Translations under genes and position numbers: made by a program
Notes under the pieces: generated by a model
Seen by the model: only the letters and a program-made list of their open reading frames with translations
What the model was told of the DNA's origin: nothing
Databases searched by the model: none
Assembly (NCBI GenBank): GCA_937923795.1
Contig: CALDWI010000080.1
Coordinates: 1-44,048 of the forward strand
Reading direction: 5' to 3'
Length of the DNA stretch: 44,048 nt
From: an uncultured Collinsella sp.
GTDB taxonomy: Bacteria; Actinomycetota; Coriobacteriia; Coriobacteriales; Coriobacteriaceae
Shown here: positions 31,605-38,811 of the stretch, in pieces
Layout: every line of letters starts with the position of its first letter
Numbering within the stretch: position 1 is the first letter of the stretch

Positions 31605-31718
31605 GACAGCTCCTTTTGGTACAGGTACTTCAAACCGTATAAGTATAGCGCCACCGCAGCATCCGGGCGAATCCGGACACCGCGGCGGCGCAAATGAAGC
31701 AGAGATAGAGCTCGCTGA

Positions 31719-32972
31719 CTAGTCCGCGAGCTTCTCCACCTGATCGAGCATCTTGTCAAGCTTGGCCTTTGCCTCGGCCTTGGCCTTCTGGGCCTCTTCG
31801 TGGGCCTTGGCCTTCTGAGCGGCCTTTTCCTCGGCCTCGGGGTCGACAACGACCAGATTGGACGCATCGTGCTCGACCAGCTTGAGCGCATGCTCGGGGC
31901 ACACCTTGACGCAGGCTCCGCAACCTAGGCAATACGTGGACTCCAGTGCAAAGCGACCGCTTCCCACCAAATCGCAGGCAAACGTGGGGCACACGTTGAC
32001 GCACTCGCCGCACGACGTGCACTTGTCAAAATCGCATTCCGGTGTGCTCACCTGCATATTCTGGGCAAGCTCGGGGTGATTCTGCAGCGTCGAGAGCACC
32101 AGCTGCCGCCCGTGCGTGAGCGAACGGCGACGCTTGGTCGTCGTGGTGCCGCACATGGTGTTGAGCGTGCGCTCCAGCTGGGTAATCTGATGGCGATGGG
32201 CTTTGAGCTTTTGCGTCACCGAGGCCAGTGCCGCCGTCGCCGGATTGAGCTTGGTCACCGTCAGGCCCGTGGTGCGGGCAATCTTTTCCATATACTCCTT
32301 GCGTTCGTACTCACGAAGCTTATGGCACTTGAGGCTCTTGGGGTCGACCTCCAAGCCCATACCCGTGCCGGACCACTCCTCGGCCTTCGCAATCGCCTCG
32401 CCCAGAATGTCCTCACCGCCGGTGTTGCGGCATTTATCGCACACGCCCAGCGGCAGGTACACACTCACGTTGGGATAGTCCGCCAGTACCGAGAACCAAG
32501 TCTCGGCCGTAATATCGCCCACGCAGGCAACGACGACCTCGTTTTCGCGCGGCATACGCTTGAGGGCGCGCGTGCAGGTGACGTAGGCGGTCTCGTGGCT
32601 CGTAGCGGCAGAGACGATATCGTCATACAGGTTTTTAGGCGCCAGGCGCGGCGAGATGATCGCCTCGGTCGGGCAGGCAGCGGCGCACAGACCGCACTTG
32701 CGGCAGGAGTCGAGAATCTCGATGGAGTCTTCCTCGACCTCGATAGCGTTGACCGGGCACACGTCCATGCACGCGGTGCAACCGCTCTTTTCGTTTTTGC
32801 AGGTCAGGCACGGAATGGTGTTGCCGCGCGGACGCTCCTTGTAGTCAGCAGGATTCCACTGCGGCGCCGACGGATCGAGTGCATCGGTCACGCCGCCAAG
32901 CGGGTTTTTAAGAAAATCGAAACCCTTGCTGATCTCGATAATGTCATCAAACAGATCGTGTTCCTGCGCCAT
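31719..32972 (-). CDS. Multi-cluster 4Fe-4S ferredoxin-like protein
   Basis: A 417-residue cytosolic iron-sulfur protein. N-terminal ferredoxin motifs are CLTCKNEKSGCTACMDVCP and CRKCGLCAAACP. A central domain of about 200 residues has CDKCR and a basic linker. C-terminal motifs CTSCGECVNVCP and CLGCGACVKVCP follow. A charged Lys/Glu/Ala coiled coil closes the protein (from about residue 370). Four 4Fe-4S clusters are expected, plus perhaps a fifth metal site. The ATG at 32972 has GGGAGGGG before it; an upstream in-frame start at 33002 lacks a site. No hydrogenase or dehydrogenase subunit lies next to it, so its redox partner is unknown. Confidence 0.8.
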   Translation of the reverse strand: MAQEHDLFDDIIEISKGFDFLKNPLGGVTDALDPSAPQWNPADYKERPRGNTIPCLTCKNEKSGCTACMDVCPVNAIEVEEDSIEILDSCRKCGLCAAACPTEAIISPRLAPKNLYDDIVSAATSHETAYVTCTRALKRMPRENEVVVACVGDITAETWFSVLADYPNVSVYLPLGVCDKCRNTGGEDILGEAIAKAEEWSGTGMGLEVDPKSLKCHKLREYERKEYMEKIARTTGLTVTKLNPATAALASVTQKLKAHRHQITQLERTLNTMCGTTTTKRRRSLTHGRQLVLSTLQNHPELAQNMQVSTPECDFDKCTSCGECVNVCPTFACDLVGSGRFALESTYCLGCGACVKVCPEHALKLVEHDASNLVVVDPEAEEKAAQKAKAHEEAQKAKAEAKAKLDKMLDQVEKLAD

Positions 32973-33123
32973 GCGCGGCCCCTCCCTGAGCAGTGCAAAC
33001 AAGCAAGAGATAATGATACGCTATCGGCCCACGCCTCGGGCAAATTACACGCGGAGCATCTTTGCGGCAAATAGCCCATGGCCTATCGCCGCCTCGATTG
33101 CACAAGGTCAATCAAGTGCCAAG

Positions 33124-33630
33124 CTATGCCTCGCACATGAGCTGCACGAGTTTTTGTTTGGTCACCTTGGCCTGCTCGTTGGCCATATTGCGCTCGTTTC
33201 TAAAGACCGCATTTGCAACACCCTGCAGATCGCCATCGGAAATCACGCTGCACGGACCGTCCATCGACGCCGCCGTGGGGCATACGCACAACGGCAACTC
33301 GGCATAAAACGCAACGGCCTTGGCGATATCGAGCATCTTGCCGCCGCCAATACCCACCACCATGTCGCAATACTCGGCCTGGGCTTCCTTAGCCATTTCG
33401 ACAACGGCCTCTTCCGTACACGGACCGTCATAAATCTTAAAGAACGGCTCGCTTAGATCTTCGTCCAGAAATCCATCGACGATCTGCCTGCACAGCCGAT
33501 CCTCGGTGCCCTGGTCAAACAAGACATAGGCAGCGCAGCCCAACCATGACAAATACCTGCCTTGACGCGACAGTTCGCCCGGCCCCTGAACATACCGGCC
33601 GGGACCGCCGTAAACCATAGGAAGCGCCAT
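33124..33630 (-). pseudogene. Truncated glycerol dehydrogenase-like paralogue
   Basis: 168 residues that align with the N-terminal domain of the intact neighbour at 33744: GRYVQGPGELSRQG against KYIQGPDELAKLG, VVGIGGGKMLDIAKAVAFY against VVGVGGGKILDTAKAVAYY, and CPTAASMDGPCSV against CPTIASTDAPCSA. The match stops near residue 135. The remaining 30 residues (AVFRNERNMANEQAKVTKQK and following) do not match GldA, and the metal-binding C-domain is missing. It is therefore unlikely to be an active dehydrogenase, though a reduced nucleotide-binding protein cannot be excluded. Confidence 0.7.
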
Positions 33631-33660
33631 ACGAGAATCCGCCCTTCATCAAACAACGAT

Positions 33661-33691
33661 TGGTGCAAAGTAACCTTGCCCCTTTGCACCA
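33661..33691. repeat. 10-bp perfect hairpin between gldA and its truncated copy
   Basis: Arms TGGTGCAAAG (33661-33670) and CTTTGCACCA (33682-33691) flank an 11-bp loop containing TTGCCCC. It lies directly next to the gldA terminator and shares its GCAAAG motif, so it may be a leader hairpin or a second attenuating structure for the downstream truncated gene. Confidence 0.5.
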
Positions 33692-33693
33692 TA

Positions 33694-33731
33694 GCAAAAA
33701 GGGGCAAAGCCATCTGCTGGCTTTGCCCCTT
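33694..33731 (-). terminator. gldA terminator
   Basis: A perfect 14-bp stem (AAGGGGCAAAGCCA at 33699-33712 and its complement at 33718-33731, loop TCTGC) is followed on the minus strand by TTTTTGC. It lies 12 bp after the gldA stop at 33744. Confidence 0.9.
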
Positions 33732-33743
33732 CCTTAGCTTGAT

Positions 33744-34844
33744 TTACTCATCCATGAGATAGTAGTGGCCCAGTGCGTCGGCACCCAGGATGGCGTTGGC
33801 GACCATCTCGGGCGTCACCTCAAACGGCATATTGCACATGGTGTCATCGGGCGCGCAGGCGGCCTCGGCAACAATCATGGCTTGCTCGCGCGTAAGCTCA
33901 GCAACGCCAAGTTCCTTCATCGTGACCGGCAGACCCAGCTCAATGCAGAAGCCCAAGACTTCCTCGAGTTTCTCAGTCGGGGCATCCTCGAGTACCAGCT
34001 GGACGATGGTGCCGAAGGCGACCTTCTCGCCGTGATACATGCTGTGGCACTCGGGCAGCATCGTCAAGCCATTATGGATGGCATGGGCCGCAGCGAGACC
34101 CGAGCTCTCAAAGCCAATGCCCGAAAGCAGCGTATTGGCCTCGATGATATGCTCGACGGCAGGCGTGAGCGCACCCTTCTCCAGCGCAACCTTGGCCTTG
34201 ACGCCATCGGCCATAAGCGTCTCGTAGCAGAGCTTGGCGAGCGCCAGACCAGCCATGCCGCCCTTGCCGCCAGCGCAGGTGCCGCCGTCGGCATCGTGCG
34301 TCGCCTGGGCCTCGAAGTAGGTTGCGAGCGCATCGCCCATACCGGAAACCGTCAGGCGCACCGGGCTCGCCGCGATAACCGTCGTATCCATCAGGACGAT
34401 ATTGGGGTTTGCCTTAAGGAAGAGGTACTTATCGAACTGGCCGTCATCGGTGTAAAGCACCGAAAGTGCCGAGCACGGTGCATCGGTCGAGGCAATGGTG
34501 GGGCAAATGATAACCGGGGACTCCAGGTAATAGGCGACGGCCTTCGCGGTGTCGAGGATCTTGCCGCCACCGACGCCGACGATGATGTCGCAACCGTTGT
34601 CGCGAGCGAGCGCAACCAGGCGATCGACCTCGCCCTTGGAGCACTCGCCGTTAAAGTCCTCAAACAGCAGCTCGGCCTTGGCCTCGGCAAAGCCGCCCTC
34701 GATCTTGGCACCGACGCGCTTCTTGCCCGAAGGCGTCACGATGACGAGGGCCTTAGCGCCGAGCGGCTCAACGTAAGAGCCGAGCTTGGCGAGCTCGTCC
34801 GGACCCTGGATGTACTTGCTGGGGCTATTGAAAATTGCAGCCAT
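33744..34844 (-). CDS. gldA: Glycerol dehydrogenase
   Basis: A 366-residue metal-dependent NAD+ dehydrogenase oxidising glycerol to dihydroxyacetone, or the reverse in fermentation. The NAD domain has DIIVGVGGGKILDTAKAVAY (cited from its ends, about residues 86-106) and CPTIASTDAPCSALSVLYT. The metal-binding C-domain shows GLAAAHAIHNGLTMLPE and MYHGEKVAFGTIVQL with ligand histidines. Length and motifs match GldA. The start at 34844 begins MAAIFNSPSKYIQGPDEL; the in-frame start at 34904 lies in the upstream gene's terminator. It has its own terminator and neighbours a truncated paralogue. Confidence 0.93.
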   Translation of the reverse strand: MAAIFNSPSKYIQGPDELAKLGSYVEPLGAKALVIVTPSGKKRVGAKIEGGFAEAKAELLFEDFNGECSKGEVDRLVALARDNGCDIIVGVGGGKILDTAKAVAYYLESPVIICPTIASTDAPCSALSVLYTDDGQFDKYLFLKANPNIVLMDTTVIAASPVRLTVSGMGDALATYFEAQATHDADGGTCAGGKGGMAGLALAKLCYETLMADGVKAKVALEKGALTPAVEHIIEANTLLSGIGFESSGLAAAHAIHNGLTMLPECHSMYHGEKVAFGTIVQLVLEDAPTEKLEEVLGFCIELGLPVTMKELGVAELTREQAMIVAEAACAPDDTMCNMPFEVTPEMVANAILGADALGHYYLMDE

Positions 34845-34860
34845 AACTATCCCATTCTCT

Positions 34861-34901
34861 AAAAAAGAAAGGGGCTCCGTACGGATACGTGCGGAGCCCC
34901 T
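34861..34901 (-). terminator. Terminator of the Fe-alcohol dehydrogenase gene
   Basis: Arms AGGGGCTCCG and CGGAGCCCCT with a 12-bp partly paired centre (34870-34901) are followed on the minus strand by TTTCTTTTTT. It lies 21 bp after the stop at 34923. Confidence 0.9.
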
Positions 34902-34922
34902 CATTACGATAACAAGAGTCGA

Positions 34923-36146
34923 TTAGAAATCGATGTCGGTGTCGTAGTAGCAGGCCTTGAGGATCTTCTCGAAGTCGGCAGCCTTGGTCTCACGCGGGTT
35001 CTCCGGCGTGCAGGCGTCCTGCTCGGCGTTCGCGGCGATCTCGGGCAGCTTGGCGAGGAACTCCTCCTCGGAAACCATCTGCGGGTTCTCGGCGTCGACC
35101 TTCACGCCGCCATTCGCGTAATCCTTGATGGACTGCGGAATGTTGAGCTGGTCGTTGAGGTCGCGAATCTTCTGGACGAGCGCGGCGATGAGCTCCTCGT
35201 TGGTCTCGCCGGGAAGGTGCAGGATCTCCTTGGCCACGTAAGCGTAACGCTCGGCAGCACGCGGGTCCTTGGAGTTCCACTGGATGACCTTGCCCAGGTA
35301 CATGGCGTTAGCGGCACCGTGGATGATGTGACCGTTCTCAAAGGCTGCACCGGTCTTGTGAGCCATGGAGTGAACGATGCCGAGCAGGCCCGAGGAGAAG
35401 GCGATACCGGCGATGCACTGAGCCTCGTGCATGTGCTGACGGGCCTCATGGTCGCCAGCATAGGACTTGGGCAGCCACTCGACGATCTCGCGGATGCCGT
35501 GCAGAGCGTTGGCGTCGGTGAACATAGAGGCGCAGGTGGAAACGTAGGCCTCCATGCAGTGGGTCAGAGCATCCATGCCGGTGTGAGCGCACAGCTTGGC
35601 GGGCATGGTGTAGGTGAGCTCGGGGTCGACGATGGCGACATCAGGGGTGATGTTGAAGTCGGCCAGCGGGTACTTGATGCCCTTGGCGTAGTCGGTAATG
35701 ACGGAGAACGCGGTGACCTCGGTAGCGGTGCCGGAGGTAGAGGAGATGGCGCAGAAATGAGCCTTCTGACGCAGCTCGGGGAAGCTGAACGGCTGGATGA
35801 TGTTGTCGAAGGACTCCTCGGGATACTCGTAGAAGACCCACATGGCCTTAGCGGCATCGATGGGCGAGCCGCCACCGATGGCGATAATCCAGTCGGGCTC
35901 GAACTCGCGCATGGCCTCGGCGCCCTTCATGACCGTCTCGATGGACGGGTCGGACTCGACGCCCTCGAACAGCTTGACCTCGAAGCCGCCTTCCTTAAGG
36001 TCGTTCTCGACGTCCTGCAGGAACCCGCCGCGGCGCATAGAGCTGCCGCCAGAAACGATGATGGCCTTCTTGCCCTTGAGGTTCTTCACCTCGTGGCGAG
36101 CGCCCTCACCAAAGTACAGATCGCGAGGATTGGTAAAACGTCCCAT
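34923..36146 (-). CDS. Iron-containing alcohol dehydrogenase
   Basis: A 407-residue group III alcohol dehydrogenase. The NAD site is IIAIGGGSPIDAAKAMWVFY. FCAISSTSGTATEVTAFSVI is the family loop. Iron-binding histidines lie in LCAHTGMDALTHCMEAYVST and FENGHIIHGAANAMYLG. The long C-terminus and family resemblance suggest a fermentative ethanol, butanol or 1,3-propanediol dehydrogenase. TTTAGGAGGCACAGT precedes the ATG at 36146; the in-frame start at 36197 lies before that site. It is monocistronic between a long regulatory region and a terminator. Confidence 0.92.
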   Translation of the reverse strand: MGRFTNPRDLYFGEGARHEVKNLKGKKAIIVSGGSSMRRGGFLQDVENDLKEGGFEVKLFEGVESDPSIETVMKGAEAMREFEPDWIIAIGGGSPIDAAKAMWVFYEYPEESFDNIIQPFSFPELRQKAHFCAISSTSGTATEVTAFSVITDYAKGIKYPLADFNITPDVAIVDPELTYTMPAKLCAHTGMDALTHCMEAYVSTCASMFTDANALHGIREIVEWLPKSYAGDHEARQHMHEAQCIAGIAFSSGLLGIVHSMAHKTGAAFENGHIIHGAANAMYLGKVIQWNSKDPRAAERYAYVAKEILHLPGETNEELIAALVQKIRDLNDQLNIPQSIKDYANGGVKVDAENPQMVSEEEFLAKLPEIAANAEQDACTPENPRETKAADFEKILKACYYDTDIDF

Positions 36147-36646
36147 ACTGTGCCTCCTAAACAAGCCCCTCTTAGACTTGCGTATATAACGGAGCACCCA
36201 ATTGGCTCCGTTAGGACCGGTTTGCGCGTTGCCGGCGATGACAATGCGCGATGTCTAAACGTCTCAACGCTCAGACAAACACTATTTTACCGTTCTGGTT
36301 GGTCAGTTATTCACCTAAAGCCGCCAATGATGAAACGTTTTTTCTATCCCTGAAGACCCTTGTGCGGCATCCATACTCCCAAGCTGGGCAAACGTTTTAT
36401 CAAGGTTGACTACATATTCCGGGCAGGACGGTGCCCCTCCAAAATATGCACCGTTCGCCGCCAAAAATCGACCGTTTGCGGCACCGTGATACCACTCGGT
36501 CGTCCAAGGTGCCGACATTTGTGCGACATCCGTCTTCGTGGTGCAAAGGTGCAAGTCCAAGTGCGGCACCCCCGGTGTGCCACATGCGGGTAAACTAGAA
36601 CCTTATATAGAGATATTTGAACCCTAACCGCAGCAAAGGAGGCTCC
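36147..36646. promoter_or_regulatory. 500-bp divergent regulatory region
   Basis: No gene is convincing here. A perfect 9-bp inverted repeat (TAACGGAGC at 36187-36195, GCTCCGTTA at 36205-36213) lies about 40 bp before the dehydrogenase start and overlaps the TATATA-containing promoter region, so it is a candidate operator. Farther right, degenerate copies of a GTGCGGCAxCC-like word recur (about 36361, 36477, 36528 and 36561), giving a loose repeat pattern of unknown meaning. AAAGGAGG at 36635-36642 serves the plus-strand gene at 36647. Confidence 0.5.
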
Positions 36647-37723
36647 ATGGCATTCGATCCCATTCAAGAGGATTGCCATCGCCTCGTTCTTGAGGCCTTG
36701 CGCCGCGACAATATCCCGCTCACCGACGCTGCCGCCGTAGAGCGTCTGATGGAACAATTCACCCGCAACCCCGCACCGCTCATCGTGCACGACCGCGACC
36801 GCGCCGGGCATCTGATTGCCAAGGTGGTCGAGGCTGTCGACTACCGCATTCCCTTTATCCCTGACGATACCCAGGCAGAGCAAGAAGAGACAGCTGCCGA
36901 GAACATGCTCCGCGAGGCGGCCGCACTCGATCCGGCCAACTGGGACGCTCAGCGCATGCTGACGGCACTCACCGCCGAATCCAACGAGGAATACGTACAG
37001 TACCTGGTGTCCAAGTGCGATGAGGTCGAGCACGACCTAGCGCTCAAAATCGCCTCGGCCCAGGACCCCTACGAGCGCGAGGCCGCAGGCGACCTTACGC
37101 GCCGTCCCTATCTGCGCTGGCTTGCCGCCTTGGCATCGCGCGCGCTCATTAGCGGACGCTACCGCATGTCGCTCGAAGCCGCGAATCGCAGCTTGGACTT
37201 TGCCCCCAACGATCCCGCCGGCGTCCGCCACACCGCGATGCTCGCCATGGCGAAGCTCGAATACCCCGCCGAGGAGCTCAAGCGCTTTCGCTCCGCTCAC
37301 TCCGTGCCCTATCTTGCCAACACGCCGCTGCGCCGCCGCCCCAAAGATGCGGAGCGCGACTTGGACCCGTGGACGCTCATCGCACTGATGAGCGCAGCCT
37401 GGCGCGAGCTGGACTACGAGGGCGCCGAGCACTACTTGCGCATCCTTGCGCGCTCGTGTCCGCACGCAGCCGAGGCACTCTACTTCCAAACCGAGTTTCC
37501 CGATGGCGTCTATGCCCGCGTCAACGTGGGTGCGGGCTCCACCGACGAGCTTGTCCTTGCGCTGTCCGAGGCGACGCCGGTACTGCAGGAGGGCCTGGGC
37601 GCCCCCGACAACGCCAGCTTTGCCGCCTGGGTCGCCACCAACGATATCGTGCGTTCCCAAATCGATGAGCGCATCCTGCAGGCGGCCGAGCAGGGTTTGC
37701 CGTTTAAGGGAGGAGACCTCTAA
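36647..37723 (+). CDS. Helical-repeat (TPR/ST7-like) protein, first of pair
   Basis: A 358-residue soluble, almost wholly helical protein with no signal or membrane segment. Central repeats such as RYRMSLEAANRSLDFAPNDP and GVRHTAMLAMAKLEYPAEEL resemble TPR-like units of the ST7 family. It ends at TAATG, overlapping the start of the related gene at 37723 by one base, so the two are translated together. They are followed by the MurT-GatD fusion, suggesting a link to cell-wall work that is only positional. No catalytic motif is visible. Confidence 0.7.
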   Translation: MAFDPIQEDCHRLVLEALRRDNIPLTDAAAVERLMEQFTRNPAPLIVHDRDRAGHLIAKVVEAVDYRIPFIPDDTQAEQEETAAENMLREAAALDPANWDAQRMLTALTAESNEEYVQYLVSKCDEVEHDLALKIASAQDPYEREAAGDLTRRPYLRWLAALASRALISGRYRMSLEAANRSLDFAPNDPAGVRHTAMLAMAKLEYPAEELKRFRSAHSVPYLANTPLRRRPKDAERDLDPWTLIALMSAAWRELDYEGAEHYLRILARSCPHAAEALYFQTEFPDGVYARVNVGAGSTDELVLALSEATPVLQEGLGAPDNASFAAWVATNDIVRSQIDERILQAAEQGLPFKGGDL

Positions 37724-38766
37724 TGGATCCGAGCGTCTACATCCCCGCCTATCTGGAACGCACCTATCTGGCGTCGCACCCCGAACTCACCGATGCAGCA
37801 CGCGAGCTTGTCCATAACGACATCAGCGCAAACCCTCACAAGTATGCGCAGACCGAGCATGCCCAAGCGCTGCTGTCCTATGCCGGCGTTCATCGTCACT
37901 TGCTTGACGAGCTTCGTCGCATCGAAGACATGGGCAGCGACGAGGAGTTTGAGCAGACGCGCAACCGTCTGTTCGACGATATGCGCGATGAGCTGCTCAA
38001 GATCGTCCGCGTCGATGCGCATGTCCTCGACGCCCAGTTGCTCGCCATCATCCTGGCGGACACGCCCGTCGATGCCTGCCTGGGCGACTTGATGAAGCTC
38101 GAGACGAGTACGGCCGACTACCTGCAACAGAGCGTGCCCGGGTTTGATATGGAGGCCCCGCACTACTGGGCTAATAATGTTTTGGCCGACGGTGTCACCG
38201 CAGCAGACCTTACCGTGAGCGAGCCGGCGCTTATTGGCTGGCTTCACACGCTCGAGGCCATCTCGCAGCTGTGCATGGCGAGTGCTCGTTACCGCGCCGC
38301 CGCCAACTATGCCCGTCGCGTCCTTAAGGCAGAAGGCTATCCCACCCGGGCCGCCGGCACCGTGTTGCTTGCCCTCGCCCGCTTGGAAGACCAGGACGGT
38401 TTTTTTGCCCTGGCACATCAGCTCGAAGAACAGATGGGGGCAGACGCACTCGAAAACTCTCCTTGGTACCTGCTCGCCCGCACGATTCTGCTGTTCAAAA
38501 CAAACAAGATGCGCCCGGCGACGCGCGCGCTGCGTGAGTTCGCTAACCGTTGCGAGGGCGGCGCGTTCTTCTTGCTGAACCCCATGTACCAGACGCCGTA
38601 TCTTCCCTGCCGACCCGAGCCGCACGACCCGTGGGATCTTTCGCACCAGGCCGTTTGGGAGGCCGACGGCATTATCTCGGATACTCCCGACTTTGCCCCC
38701 TGGGCCAACGCTTGTGAAGACGTATCGCAGCTTGCCCAGGAATTTGCGCGCCGTTACGGCTTTTAA
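37723..38766 (+). CDS. Helical-repeat (TPR/ST7-like) protein, second of pair
   Basis: A 347-residue soluble helical protein. It resembles the preceding product in design: the segment ARYRAAANYARRVLKAEGYP followed by AGTVLLALARLEDQDGFFAL parallels the TPR-like units of the first gene. The C-terminus has NPMYQTPYLPCRPEPHDPWD, with an unusual Pro/Cys patch. It overlaps its neighbour (TAATG) and precedes the MurT-GatD fusion by 45 bp. The two probably form a heteromeric scaffold or adaptor; this is inference. No enzyme motif is seen. Confidence 0.7.
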   Translation: MDPSVYIPAYLERTYLASHPELTDAARELVHNDISANPHKYAQTEHAQALLSYAGVHRHLLDELRRIEDMGSDEEFEQTRNRLFDDMRDELLKIVRVDAHVLDAQLLAIILADTPVDACLGDLMKLETSTADYLQQSVPGFDMEAPHYWANNVLADGVTAADLTVSEPALIGWLHTLEAISQLCMASARYRAAANYARRVLKAEGYPTRAAGTVLLALARLEDQDGFFALAHQLEEQMGADALENSPWYLLARTILLFKTNKMRPATRALREFANRCEGGAFFLLNPMYQTPYLPCRPEPHDPWDLSHQAVWEADGIISDTPDFAPWANACEDVSQLAQEFARRYGF

Positions 38767-38811
38767 CGGCGCAAACGCCACGACCATGTCATTCACGTTA
38801 GGAACGGCTTC

